The notes below the pieces were generated by a model that searched no databases, was not told the DNA's origin, and worked only from the letters and a program-made list of their open reading frames with translations. From assembly GCA_016281355.1 (NCBI GenBank), contig JAEEIL010000020.1, positions 1 through 54,001 on the forward strand: a stretch of DNA of 54,001 nt. Direction: 5' to 3'. Source of the stretch: Elusimicrobiaceae bacterium. Its GTDB lineage: Bacteria > Elusimicrobiota > Elusimicrobia > Elusimicrobiales > Elusimicrobiaceae. Below, one piece after another: positions 44,277 through 51,813 of the stretch (positions within the stretch are counted from its first letter, which is position 1; the number at the start of each line of letters is the position of its first letter). The translations under genes were made by a program, and so were the position numbers.

Positions 44277-44876
44277 ATGATATATGGGTACATAAGAGTT
44301 AGTAGCGACAAACAAACAGTCGAAAATCAAAGGTATGAAATTAATACGTTCATTAAAAAGAATAATTTACGAATCGATGGGTGGATAGAAGAAACAATTA
44401 GTGGAACTAAAAATTATGATAAAAGGAAGTTAGGCTATCTGTTAAAAAGGGTGCAAAAAGATGATTTGATTATTTGCGCAGAACTTTCAAGACTTGGAAG
44501 AAATCTTTTTATGATAATGGAAATATTAAATATTTGCATGTCAAAAGAGTGTAAAGTTTGGACTATTAAAGACAATTATCGTTTGGGCGAGGATATTCAA
44601 AGTAAAGTGCTGGCGTTTGCTTTTGGGTTATCTGCAGAGATTGAGCGTAATCTAATAAGTCAAAGGACAAAAGAGGCTTTAGCTCGCTTAAAATTTGAAG
44701 GTAAGAAATTAGGTAGAAAAATAGGTTCAAAAAATAAAAATTTGAATGCGAAATGCGAGAACAACTATAACTTGATTATGAAATTACTAGATAAAGGTGT
44801 TTCTGTCCCTAAAATAGCTTATAAAATACACGTATCAAAGGGAACACTTTACAGATATTTATCATTAAAAAAATAA
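44277..44876 (+). CDS. Serine recombinase, DNA invertase type
   Basis: 199 residues of the Hin/Gin/resolvase class. The N-terminal catalytic domain begins YGYIRVSSDKQTVENQ, with S9 as the nucleophile by alignment to Hin S10, then ETISGTKNYDKRKLGYLL, DLIICAELSRLGRN and the E helix (AFGLSAEIERNLISQRTKEAL). The C-terminal helix-turn-helix is GVSVPKIAYKIHVSKGTLYRYL. Its small size is that of invertases and resolvases, not large integrases. A TATAAT box (44248-44253) and AAAGGAG precede it. It lies beside the invertible MTase cassette and is the natural enzyme for it. Confidence 0.9.
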   Translation: MIYGYIRVSSDKQTVENQRYEINTFIKKNNLRIDGWIEETISGTKNYDKRKLGYLLKRVQKDDLIICAELSRLGRNLFMIMEILNICMSKECKVWTIKDNYRLGEDIQSKVLAFAFGLSAEIERNLISQRTKEALARLKFEGKKLGRKIGSKNKNLNAKCENNYNLIMKLLDKGVSVPKIAYKIHVSKGTLYRYLSLKK

Positions 44877-44910
44877 AACACTTTAAAATAGCCATAACAA
44901 TGGACAAGTT

Positions 44911-45003
44911 ATGAAAACAATCACTTATACTTTTGCCGATGGACATAAACAAGACATAGAAGTATCGGACGAAATCGCTCTCGTCGAAGAATCTGTAAAA
45001 TAA
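44911..45003 (+). pseudogene. Remnant of a sigma-like/element regulator N-terminus, copy 1
   Basis: A 30-codon frame starting MKTITYTFADGHKQDIEVSDE, the characteristic N-terminus of a conserved sigma-like protein of Clostridia integrative elements, which then stops. A second, more damaged copy is at 48029. The pair flanks the TIR/DUF4365 cargo. Confidence 0.5.
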
Positions 45004-45018
45004 CAAAGGAGAAAAAAT

Positions 45019-45246
45019 ATGTATAATCCGAATTGGTACTATAACCCGCAATGCTTTAACCAACAAGCATACAATCAAATGCAACAAGAGATGCAAAAAT
45101 ATCAGCAATCGCAAAGCGAGGAAGTTGCAAAAGCGTTTCACGCATACAAAGACTTTCTTGATGCTTACGGCAAATTAGATCCTGCCCATCAGCAAGAATT
45201 GTTTTATTATTGTTTTGCTGATTTTGCCAGCCGTAATCATTGGTAA
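45019..45246 (+). CDS. Small Gln/Tyr-rich protein (75 aa)
   Basis: Unknown family. The N-terminus is rich in Asn, Tyr and Gln (MYNPNWYYNPQCFNQQAYNQ), followed by a helical stretch (EEVAKAFHAYKDFLDAYGKLD) and YYCFADFASRNHW. AAAGGAG lies 9 bases upstream, and it begins 15 bases after the remnant frame. Probably a real small element protein; the function is unknown. Confidence 0.6.
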   Translation: MYNPNWYYNPQCFNQQAYNQMQQEMQKYQQSQSEEVAKAFHAYKDFLDAYGKLDPAHQQELFYYCFADFASRNHW

Positions 45247-45295
45247 TTAGTTAAAATCGTCGTTGACGCCAAATTAATCGGTATTGGAGGTAACA

Positions 45296-46297
45296 ATGGA
45301 TTTTTTAAGCCCTGAACTTGAAGATTTATTAAAAAAGTGTATAGAGAAAGAAACTGATTTCCCAAAGGTGTTGCGAGAGATGTTAGAAAATGGTAATGCT
45401 TTTGAAAACTCTCGTTTGCGTGGGAAAATAAAAAGTTTAATAGATGAGGGTTATATTTCAAAACTCTCTTGGGGAGATAATCTACCATTGTTTGGTCGAA
45501 TAGAGCAAAAAGGATATGATTATTTTAAGTTAAAAGGCATTTACATACGTGCGAGATTAAGACAAGATCCATATTTTATTTTGTTGGATAAAGAATCGGA
45601 GGACGCATTAAAACGTCTTGTTAGTTTTTCTGAAGATTTTATTTCCCTTTCTGGCAAAACTTCAGAGGGTAAAATTTACGAAAATCTTGCACAGAAAGGC
45701 TACATTAAAATAGGTGCTAAAGGGTTAAGCTATATGCTTAACGGAGGCTTTGTTGGAGTCGTTTCAGTGACACAATCGGGGAAACAATATTTTATAGAAA
45801 AAGAAAATAGGATAGAAGAAATTATGTTTGCTCAAAGCGATAATACAATTGTTCAATTAAATAAGAGTGGATTATCTTACGACGTTTTTATTTCTCATGC
45901 AAATAAAGATAAAAATGATTACGTTGACGAATTAAAAGCTTCTTTGGACAAGCTAAAAATCAAGATTTTTTACGATAAAGATTCTTTGGAATGGGGTGAC
46001 AATTGGAAACAAAGAATTTTAAATGGTGTAAAAGAATCTGAATTTGCAATTATTGTTATCTCTGAAAATTTCTTTGATAGAGAATGGACGGAAAAAGAAC
46101 TCAACGAATTCTTGAATCGTCAAAATAGAAATGGGCAAAAGATCATTTTGCCGATTTTACATAATATCACGATAGAACAATTACAAGCCAAATATCCAGC
46201 GGTTGCAGATATTCAAGCAATTCATTCAAAGGATTATTCTTGTGATGAGATTGCTCTTCAATTTGCAGGGCAATTAATTAAAAGATTAAAGGCATAA
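45296..46297 (+). CDS. TIR-domain protein
   Basis: 333 residues. An N-terminal helical or winged-helix part (about 1-85) and a middle domain (about 95-180) precede a C-terminal TIR domain (about 193-333): YDVFISHANKDKNDYVDEL, IFYDKDSLEWGDNW, FAIIVISENFFDREWTEKEL, with the last Glu-rich turn carrying the catalytic Glu candidate. I use ATG 45296 (GGAGG 5-6 bases upstream). Followed by a DUF4365 gene and an unknown gene in the same direction; TIR probably acts as the NAD+-consuming effector. Confidence 0.85.
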   Translation: MDFLSPELEDLLKKCIEKETDFPKVLREMLENGNAFENSRLRGKIKSLIDEGYISKLSWGDNLPLFGRIEQKGYDYFKLKGIYIRARLRQDPYFILLDKESEDALKRLVSFSEDFISLSGKTSEGKIYENLAQKGYIKIGAKGLSYMLNGGFVGVVSVTQSGKQYFIEKENRIEEIMFAQSDNTIVQLNKSGLSYDVFISHANKDKNDYVDELKASLDKLKIKIFYDKDSLEWGDNWKQRILNGVKESEFAIIVISENFFDREWTEKELNEFLNRQNRNGQKIILPILHNITIEQLQAKYPAVADIQAIHSKDYSCDEIALQFAGQLIKRLKA

Positions 46298-46337
46298 AGA
46301 AATATTTTATGGTTAAACAATTAGAGGAAGCAAGAAT

Positions 46338-46850
46338 ATGAATGATAAACTTTTTGAAGAGGATTTAAGTATAAGTTATTTGCGTGCAATAGCTGCACAG
46401 GCAAAAGTTACCTTTCAATTAAACAATAGAGACGAAGATGGTAAAGATGTTGATTTAAAACAAATAGTCGAGACAAACGAGGGCCTTAAATTTAACGCGG
46501 AAATTTGTGTTCAACTTAAAGCAACTTGTTCAAAGAATTGTTATTCTGAAAATGACTCAGAGATAACATATAGCTTAAAAGCTAAAAATTATAACGACCT
46601 TTGTATGAAAGGGACAAACAGTATAATATTATGCTTGTTAATCTTGCCAGAAGATTGTAAAGATTGGGTAAAACAGAGTCCAGATGACCTTATATTAAAA
46701 AAATCAATGTATTGGTTTAGTCCTACTGATAAAACGCCGACTAATAATTCAGAAAGCGTTACAATTAAAATCCCCAAAACCCAATTGTTTACTGCTGAGG
46801 TGTTAAAGGGAATGATGCAAAGTGTTGCTAATAATGGAGGCATATTATGA
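46338..46850 (+). CDS. DUF4365 protein
   Basis: 170 residues with the DUF4365 pattern: EDLSISYLRAIAAQAKVTFQ, then DGKDVDL, EICVQLKATCS (Q-x-K) and a strand-rich remainder (NSIILCLLILPED). DUF4365 is a PD-(D/E)XK-like fold common in defence islands; here D of DGKDVD and QLK stand for the core. Its last codons overlap the next gene by 4 bases (ATGA), so they are co-translated. Confidence 0.8.
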   Translation: MNDKLFEEDLSISYLRAIAAQAKVTFQLNNRDEDGKDVDLKQIVETNEGLKFNAEICVQLKATCSKNCYSENDSEITYSLKAKNYNDLCMKGTNSIILCLLILPEDCKDWVKQSPDDLILKKSMYWFSPTDKTPTNNSESVTIKIPKTQLFTAEVLKGMMQSVANNGGIL

Positions 46851-47986
46851 TTTATTCTACAGATTTAACTGAAATTTCCGGTAAAATTAATCATTTGAAT
46901 ATTATAAAATACGTTTCAGATCTTCATTGGGTAAAATATACTGGTAAAGTTAAAGAGGGACTTTCAATTTACCAAAAAACTGTCAATGAACGTTTTTATC
47001 AAATAAATATTCCTTGTGATAAGTCATTTTACGATTATGCAATTGCGATGCGAAAGGTGGTAAGCATACTTGCTTTAACTGAAAAGAAAAGCGAAGAACA
47101 GATTATTTTAGAATTGCTTAATCCTTTATCTGATATTTTGCGGTTTAGAGATATTAGTGATAGCGTTGAAAACGGAAGCATTCTTTTAGAAGATGGCATC
47201 AGGTTGTTTGAAAATGCAAAAAGATTGGTTTTATCTGCTGCTCAAGATGTTGTGAATTATAAAAGAACTTATAAAGGGAGAATTTCAGATCAAGTACAAA
47301 AATTTGTAGATCAATGTAGGTACGGACAAACAGAAATTGGAAGCTATGTTGTTTCTATAGTATGTCCTTTTGCTAATTTATCTTCCGACGGAGAATATAA
47401 ACAGTTATCGATTTTTTCGGAAGAAACTGAAGCCGCAAACTCGATGACAAGGCAAACCACAAAAAAGATTTTTGATTCCATCTCTGAAATAAAAAATACA
47501 TTAGATGCCGGTGGTGATTTGTGTTCTTTAATAGAAGATGAGTCCAAAAAAATCAGCGTATCATTCGTCGAGTCATTAATGAATCTTAATTTGAGCAAGC
47601 CTAATGATTCAATTGAGATAAGTGCTAAATGGGCACCTACAATTTATGAAAACAAACCACAAGTAGATATGATTTCAATTTCGCATGACTATTATGATCC
47701 TATGAAGTGTTTAGTTGATAAATATAAAAAAGAAGAAGAACTAAACGATGTTGTCTTTGAAGGTAAAATATCGGAATTGGAAGCGAATACAAAAATTGAG
47801 GATAGAAAGCAAGGGCAGGCAACACTGGTTTATATTTCTGGGACATCCTTGAAGACAATTAAATTATCTATGGATAAAGAAAATTACGATATTGCAATAA
47901 TTGCACATAAGGAAGGTAAAACGATTAGGGCGGTCGGTGAAAAAGCAAAACGCCATTTAAAAAATGTTACTATTGAAATTTTATAA
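46847..47986 (+). CDS. Unknown protein (379 aa), partner of DUF4365
   Basis: No family recognised. The N-terminal half is helical with VVSILALTEKKSEEQIILELLNPLSDILRFR; the C-terminal third is beta-rich (GQATLVYISGTSLKTIKLSMDKENYDIAIIAHKEGKTIRAVGEKAK). No signal peptide. Tight overlap with DUF4365 indicates a complex; together with the TIR gene it may be a three-part defence unit. Confidence 0.65.
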   Translation: MIYSTDLTEISGKINHLNIIKYVSDLHWVKYTGKVKEGLSIYQKTVNERFYQINIPCDKSFYDYAIAMRKVVSILALTEKKSEEQIILELLNPLSDILRFRDISDSVENGSILLEDGIRLFENAKRLVLSAAQDVVNYKRTYKGRISDQVQKFVDQCRYGQTEIGSYVVSIVCPFANLSSDGEYKQLSIFSEETEAANSMTRQTTKKIFDSISEIKNTLDAGGDLCSLIEDESKKISVSFVESLMNLNLSKPNDSIEISAKWAPTIYENKPQVDMISISHDYYDPMKCLVDKYKKEEELNDVVFEGKISELEANTKIEDRKQGQATLVYISGTSLKTIKLSMDKENYDIAIIAHKEGKTIRAVGEKAKRHLKNVTIEIL

Positions 47987-48028
47987 ACGATGGGTTAAAT
48001 TTTTTTTAAATCAGATTAGAATAATTAT

Positions 48029-48142
48029 ATGAAAACTATCACCTACACTTTTGCCGATGAACATAATGCAAGGATTGAATGTTTAATTAATATAAATATA
48101 TTCGACAAAAGAAGTCAAAATAACCTGTCATATAGGTCTTGA
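48029..48142 (+). pseudogene. Remnant of the sigma-like N-terminus, copy 2
   Basis: Starts MKTITYTFADEHNARIECL, matching copy 1 at 44911 for ten residues and then diverging into unrelated codons before a stop at 48140-48142. Not a functional gene. Confidence 0.5.
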
Positions 48143-48166
48143 CAAGTAAAGAATGTATGGTATCAT
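48139..48166 (+). promoter_or_regulatory. Promoter of the structured RNA region
   Basis: TTGACA (48139-48144), spacing 16, TATCAT (48161-48166). No protein-coding frame follows for over 1 kb; the downstream sequence is rich in stable hairpins. Confidence 0.75.
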
Positions 48167-48172
48167 GAAAAT

Positions 48173-48650
48173 GTACGAGTAATATCGTATTTTTGTAGTG
48201 CCCTTTTAAAAAGGGATAGACGAAAATTATTTCGTCTTGTGTGGGAGCGCGTTTGCGCTTCTTCCCGTTGCAATCTTATTAAGAAAGTATTGTTAAGATT
48301 GCGCGTTCGGGAAACGATTACTGCGGGGCTTATTATGGTAATCGTAGGTTTGCCGGAGTTTTCCGTGTGCGATCATATTATATGATTTCAGCGGATACTT
48401 TTCCAGACTCAAACAAAATATTGCCTGCAAGATTTTGTTTGAAGAGGAACAGCAAGCATTACGGCAAAGCGGCGAAAGTAAAAAGACGCTTGCGAAGTTT
48501 GCTTTGCTGCGACGAGATGGGCTTTTTTGTGCTACAATTTTTAGGTATTACGCGTATAACAACTAAATATATTAACGGAATTAAAGAGTCCGTACGAGAA
48601 GGAATTGCGCCAAAAGGCGACGGTGAAAATCGTACGGACTTTTTGTTTTC
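48173..48650 (+). ncRNA. Candidate large structured non-coding RNA
   Basis: From the promoter to an apparent terminator (AGTCCGTACGA at 48587-48597 pairing with 48630-48640, then TTTTTGTTTT) lie about 480 bases with many stem-loops: CCCTTTTAAAAAGGG, AGACGAAA/TTTCGTCT, GCAATCTTA/TAAGATTGC, CGATTAC/GTAATCG, CAAACAAAAT/ATTTTGTTTG, GCAAAGC/GCTTTGC. The 99-codon frame at 48367-48666 crosses these stems and has no ribosome binding site. Size, ornateness and a place beside tRNA/integrase recall GOLLD- or ROOL-type phage RNAs, but I cannot confirm membership. Confidence 0.55.
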
Positions 48651-48720
48651 AAAGGAGTTTTTATGACATAGCACAGAACAAGCAAATAAAAGGATAGTTT
48701 TGGGAAAACAGTAAGAATTG

Positions 48721-48868
48721 AAAGCAGGTAAAGGGTTTTCCCAAAATCGAGCATTTTGGTGAAAACCGTATGGTTACAAACAGGAAACCTGTTTTAATTT
48801 AAAAACAACAGAATCGGGTTTCCCGATTGCTGCAAAACGAAAACGGTGCGTTTTCCTTTACCTGCTTT
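48721..48868 (+). ncRNA. Multibranch RNA domain closed by a 14-bp helix
   Basis: AAAGCAGGTAAAGG (48721-48734) is perfectly complementary to 48855-48868. Inside are four hairpins: GTTTTC-CAAAAT/ATTTTG-GAAAAC, AACAGG/CCTGTT, ATCGGG-TTT-CCCGAT and GAAAACG/CGTTTTC. It lies after the apparent terminator of the upstream RNA and may be a separate RNA or a continuation. Between 48869 and 48960 another long-range pair (AACACC/GGTGTT) is present; no gene is seen. Confidence 0.6.
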
Positions 48869-48966
48869 GTAAAATAGAGAAAAAACACCAAAAATTTAGC
48901 AACGGAAATATAAAAATATTTTTTAAATTTACTAATATTTCAGGTGTTGCCGTGGCTTAATATTAT

Positions 48967-48994
48967 AAGGAGAAAAATTATGACTTGGACGTAG
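48967..48994 (+). other. Four-codon mini-ORF with strong ribosome binding site
   Basis: AAGGAG (48967-48972), 7 bases, then ATG-ACT-TGG-ACG-TAG (M-T-W-T). A perfect start signal leading to an immediate stop suggests a leader peptide or a degraded gene start. Confidence 0.45.
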
Positions 48995-49003
48995 AAAAAA
49001 GAA

Positions 49004-49032
49004 TTGACAAGCAAGCAATAAGTACATATAAT
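49004..49032 (+). promoter_or_regulatory. Consensus promoter of the integrase gene
   Basis: TTGACA (49004-49009), spacing 17, TATAAT (49027-49032): a perfect SigA promoter. The 240-base leader that follows has no gene but has hairpins, including GTAAC/GTTAC and TTTGCGC/GCGCAAA, the latter (about 49236-49270) just before the integrase ribosome binding site. Confidence 0.85.
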
Positions 49033-49283
49033 CGTAGTAACAAAAAAGTTACCATTTGCTTGCAGGGTAAAAAAGACAACTGAATAGCAATCCGACTGTG
49101 GGATATTTACGGGCAGCAAGTTTAACACAAAAAAATACTCGCATCTTCCTGAACCTGTCGGAAATAAATTAAGGGAGAACAATTTGTAGAAAATGGCGAG
49201 AGAACATTGTAGTCGATCGGGGATAACGATTACTTTTGCGCAAAGAGTAAAAACGGATTTCCGCGCAAATAAAAATTTAAGGA

Positions 49284-50486
49284 GTGAAAAATTATAAGAG
49301 AAAAACAAGAACTACCAAGGCAGACAACGAAACTTTACTATTAGAGCAAATAAAACATTTAAATACTTTAATAGAAAAGTTAGAGTCAAAGCCGTCAACA
49401 GACGGGAATGGGAAAAAGGGACTGAAAGTTAAAATCGGCAAATTACAATTTACAAAGAAGGAGATACAAGAAATGCCGAGATTAAAAGATTTCAGTATAA
49501 GACAAAAAGAAAACGGAGTGTATGAGATAAGATTTCGAAGATACGGGTATAACGAAAGTTTTTCGAGTAAAGATTTCAGCGTAGCAAAACAAAAGGCGTT
49601 TACGTGGCTTGCCACTTTCGAACACGAGATACAGGCAAACGAGAATTTTGTTATATTGAAAAGAAGCGAAAAGGGCGATTTTTACGAAAGCAATACAGTA
49701 ATGTTCAAAGTTTTTGCCCACAATTACTTATATAATGTTAAGAAGTCTATGGTTGTGCAATACACATTTGATAACATAATTAACATTTATAAAAATCACG
49801 TTGCAAAAATTTACGATAAATACCCCGTATCGAAAATCAAGCCTGAAATGATTCAGAAACACTTAAACGTATTATCGAAAGAGAAAGGGAGAACGTGCGA
49901 AACGGTAAGGTCGATATTAAACGGAATTTTTGAATACGCCGTAGCAAGCGGCGTGATAGACAGAAATCCGATGAAAGCCGTATTTATCAAAAAGCACGAA
50001 CGCACAACGGGAACTGCGCTTTCAAAGGACGAAGAACGGAACTTCGTTGAAAGTATAAAGGGAACGAAGCACGAAGCGATTTTTCTTAAAATGCTTTATT
50101 CGGGCGTAAGACCTTGCGAGATAAACGATATAAAGGAAGATTTGGAGCATAACACGATAACGATTAAAAACGGAAAGTTAAAGAGTTATCAAAAGAATTT
50201 ATTCAGAATAATACCTATATTTCCTTTGTATAAACAGGTGGCTGAATGTGATTGCGGAAAACTCAATCCTAGAAAATTGTCGTACGAGTTCAGAGAATAT
50301 TGTCCGAACCATCAGTTAAAGGATTTAAGGCATACTTTCACCACAAGGGCAAGAGAGTGCGGAATAGATAACGAACTCGTGGCGGTATGGACGGGACACT
50401 CGCTTGGAAACATAACGAGTAGCGTATATACCCATTTTTCGATAGAGTTTCAGCAAGAACAGGCAAAAAAATTAGTATATATCTAA
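49284..50486 (+). CDS. Tyrosine integrase of element B
   Basis: 400 residues from GTG 49284, or 337 from ATG 49473, which has a better-spaced AAGGAG (49458-49463) and yields the usual start MPRLKDFSIRQ. The upstream 63 codons (coiled KTRTTKADNETLLLEQIKHL...) may be a true extension. An N-terminal arm-binding domain (YEIRFRRYGYNESF), an SAM-like core-binding domain, and a catalytic domain with SGVRPCEI (Arg), LKDLRHTFTTRA (HxxR), WTGHS (His) and SVYTHFS (Tyr) are visible. It reads toward the tRNA and should integrate at the tRNA-Gln 3' end. Confidence 0.9.
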   Translation: MKNYKRKTRTTKADNETLLLEQIKHLNTLIEKLESKPSTDGNGKKGLKVKIGKLQFTKKEIQEMPRLKDFSIRQKENGVYEIRFRRYGYNESFSSKDFSVAKQKAFTWLATFEHEIQANENFVILKRSEKGDFYESNTVMFKVFAHNYLYNVKKSMVVQYTFDNIINIYKNHVAKIYDKYPVSKIKPEMIQKHLNVLSKEKGRTCETVRSILNGIFEYAVASGVIDRNPMKAVFIKKHERTTGTALSKDEERNFVESIKGTKHEAIFLKMLYSGVRPCEINDIKEDLEHNTITIKNGKLKSYQKNLFRIIPIFPLYKQVAECDCGKLNPRKLSYEFREYCPNHQLKDLRHTFTTRARECGIDNELVAVWTGHSLGNITSSVYTHFSIEFQQEQAKKLVYI

Positions 50487-50505
50487 CAAAAAATTATGCG
50501 GTTAG

Positions 50506-50521
50506 TCCCCATTTAGTCCCC
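50506..50521. repeat. TCCCC pair, candidate integrase arm site (element B right)
   Basis: AGTCCCCATTTAGTCCCC, with the same 11-base period as the pairs at 546 and 34211, starts 18 bases after the integrase stop. Confidence 0.5.
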
Positions 50522-50582
50522 ACAAAGTCTGAAATGGGATAAAAATTCAACCGTAAAAGTGGTCAAACCACCTCTAAAACAA

Positions 50583-50618
50583 ACGGTAGATTGACTGTAA
50601 TGATAGTCAATCTACCGT
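50583..50618 (-). terminator. Terminator downstream of tRNA-Gln, supplied by element B
   Basis: A perfect 14-bp stem (ACGGTAGATTGACT/AGTCAATCTACCGT); on the minus strand it is followed by TTGTTTT. A smaller GGGC/GCCC hairpin lies between it and the tRNA. Confidence 0.8.
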
Positions 50619-50643
50619 ATAAAGTGGGCAAACGCCCAAAAAA

Positions 50644-50719
50644 TGGCAGGGGTAGCTGGATTCGAACCAACGAAGTGACGGAGTCAGAGTCCGTTGCCTT
50701 ACCGCTTGGCGATACCCCT
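50644..50719 (-). tRNA. tRNA-Gln(CTG)
   Basis: 76 bases with encoded CCA. Acceptor AGGGGTA/TACCCCT with discriminator G, D-arm GCC AAGCGGTAA GGC, anticodon stem ACGGA/TCCGT with loop CTCTGAC (anticodon CTG, reading CAG), T-arm GTTGG TTCGAAT CCAGC. The sequence closely follows the Bacillus tRNA-Gln pattern. Its 3' end (plus-strand 50644-50669) is the attachment core. Confidence 0.95.
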
Positions 50720-50738
50720 GTATTTTTTTCGCTATTGT

Positions 50739-50767
50739 ATTGTATCAAATATGAAAAATTTTTTCAA
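50739..50767 (-). promoter_or_regulatory. Promoter of tRNA-Gln
   Basis: On the minus strand TTGAAA (50762-50767), spacing 17, TACAAT (50739-50744), 20 bases before the tRNA 5' end. Confidence 0.75.
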
Positions 50768-50876
50768 CTGTTTTACGGACGTTTTTATAATTTTTTGTTT
50801 TTCTTTTCCGCGACGGTTTTTTGCTTGCAAAATTTCCGGTTTTATCATATAATTTTTTCGTACGGGAGGGGAAAGC

Positions 50877-51725
50877 ATGTTATACGTTATAGGCAATAAG
50901 CGGTTTTCGGTGTCTGTGGAATCTACGGGCGCGCAACCTGTGAGTGTGAAAAAGGACGGCAAGGAAATGCTGTGGCAAAACGAAAACGGCGCTTGGGACA
51001 AAAGCGCGCCTATACTTTTCCCGTTTGGGGGAAACGTTAAGGTCATCGTGGACGGCAAGGAATATCCGAAGTCTTTTCACGGCGTAGTAAGAAATAAAGA
51101 GTTTTCCTTCGTTTCGCAAACGCAATCGGCTTTGACGCTGTTTTTAAAGTCTTCCGAAGAAACCAAAAAAGTTTACCCCTTCGATTTCGAGTTTACGGTA
51201 ACTTACGCCGTAAGAAACACCGCGCTTTACATAACCTACGAAGTGCTTAACCCGTCGGTGGATAATCCGTTGTATTTTGCCTGCGGCGGGCACGAATCTT
51301 TCAATATTGACGGAAAATTAGACGACTATTTCGTGCAGTTCGAAAAGACGGAAAAATTCAGTTGCGTATATATCGACAGAGACGGAAACCCTATTGACAG
51401 ACCGAAGACCTGTCCCGTGTCGGACGTTCTTTACTTCAAGGATTTCCCCATATTGAACAGCGAAACTCTCGTTTGCAAAAACGTAAAGTCTTCTTTCGTC
51501 AAACTCGTTAAAAAAGACGGGGAAACGGTTGCGGAAACGCATTTCAAGGGTTTTAAGAACCTTCTTTTCTGGCGTGCGGAACAATCGCCTTATATCTGCA
51601 TAGAGCCTTGGAAGAATCTTCCCGACATTTTGGGCAAGGAAGATATCGAATTTAAGGATAAAGCGGGCGTTGAAAAGGTTTTGCCGCAGTCGGTAAAGAC
51701 GGTAAAACGCAAAATAGTATATTAA
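50877..51725 (+). CDS. Aldose-1-epimerase-family protein (LacX-like)
   Basis: 282 residues of the galactose-mutarotase fold: VESTGAQPVSVKKDGKEMLW, APILFPFGGNV, the conserved HGVVRN near residue 60 (His), YFACGGHESFN (His) and the C-terminal NLLFWRAEQSPYICIEPW with the catalytic Glu. It converts alpha and beta sugar anomers or modifies related sugars. Host gene on the right side of the tRNA with host-like GC; GGGAGGGG precedes the start. Confidence 0.85.
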   Translation: MLYVIGNKRFSVSVESTGAQPVSVKKDGKEMLWQNENGAWDKSAPILFPFGGNVKVIVDGKEYPKSFHGVVRNKEFSFVSQTQSALTLFLKSSEETKKVYPFDFEFTVTYAVRNTALYITYEVLNPSVDNPLYFACGGHESFNIDGKLDDYFVQFEKTEKFSCVYIDRDGNPIDRPKTCPVSDVLYFKDFPILNSETLVCKNVKSSFVKLVKKDGETVAETHFKGFKNLLFWRAEQSPYICIEPWKNLPDILGKEDIEFKDKAGVEKVLPQSVKTVKRKIVY

Positions 51726-51761
51726 AATAAGAGTCGTGAAAACGGTATATAAACGATAAAA

Positions 51762-51791
51762 GCCCGCCCGCGGAAAATTCCGCGGGCGGGC
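51762..51791. terminator. Bidirectional terminator
   Basis: A perfect 12-bp GC stem GCCCGCCCGCGG/CCGCGGGCGGGC with A- and T-rich flanks, between the convergent epimerase and DUF4037 genes. Confidence 0.9.
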
Positions 51792-51813
51792 AGGTTTTAA
51801 AAATTTTATTTTA

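Noticed and set aside
44277-44876. Serine recombinase as the integrase of an element
   Set aside because: Small invertase/resolvase size and its place beside the 18-bp inverted repeats fit DNA inversion; a tyrosine integrase lies at the tRNA.
48367-48666. 99-codon plus-strand frame in the structured RNA region
   Set aside because: Crosses several stable stems and the terminator; no ribosome binding site; Cys/Arg-rich translation without family.
48173-48960. Group II intron
   Set aside because: The size and hairpins are suggestive, but no GUGYG-type 5' end, no recognisable domain V and no reverse transcriptase are seen.
50563-50748. Frames over the tRNA-Gln gene on both strands
   Set aside because: Their product is translated tRNA sequence.
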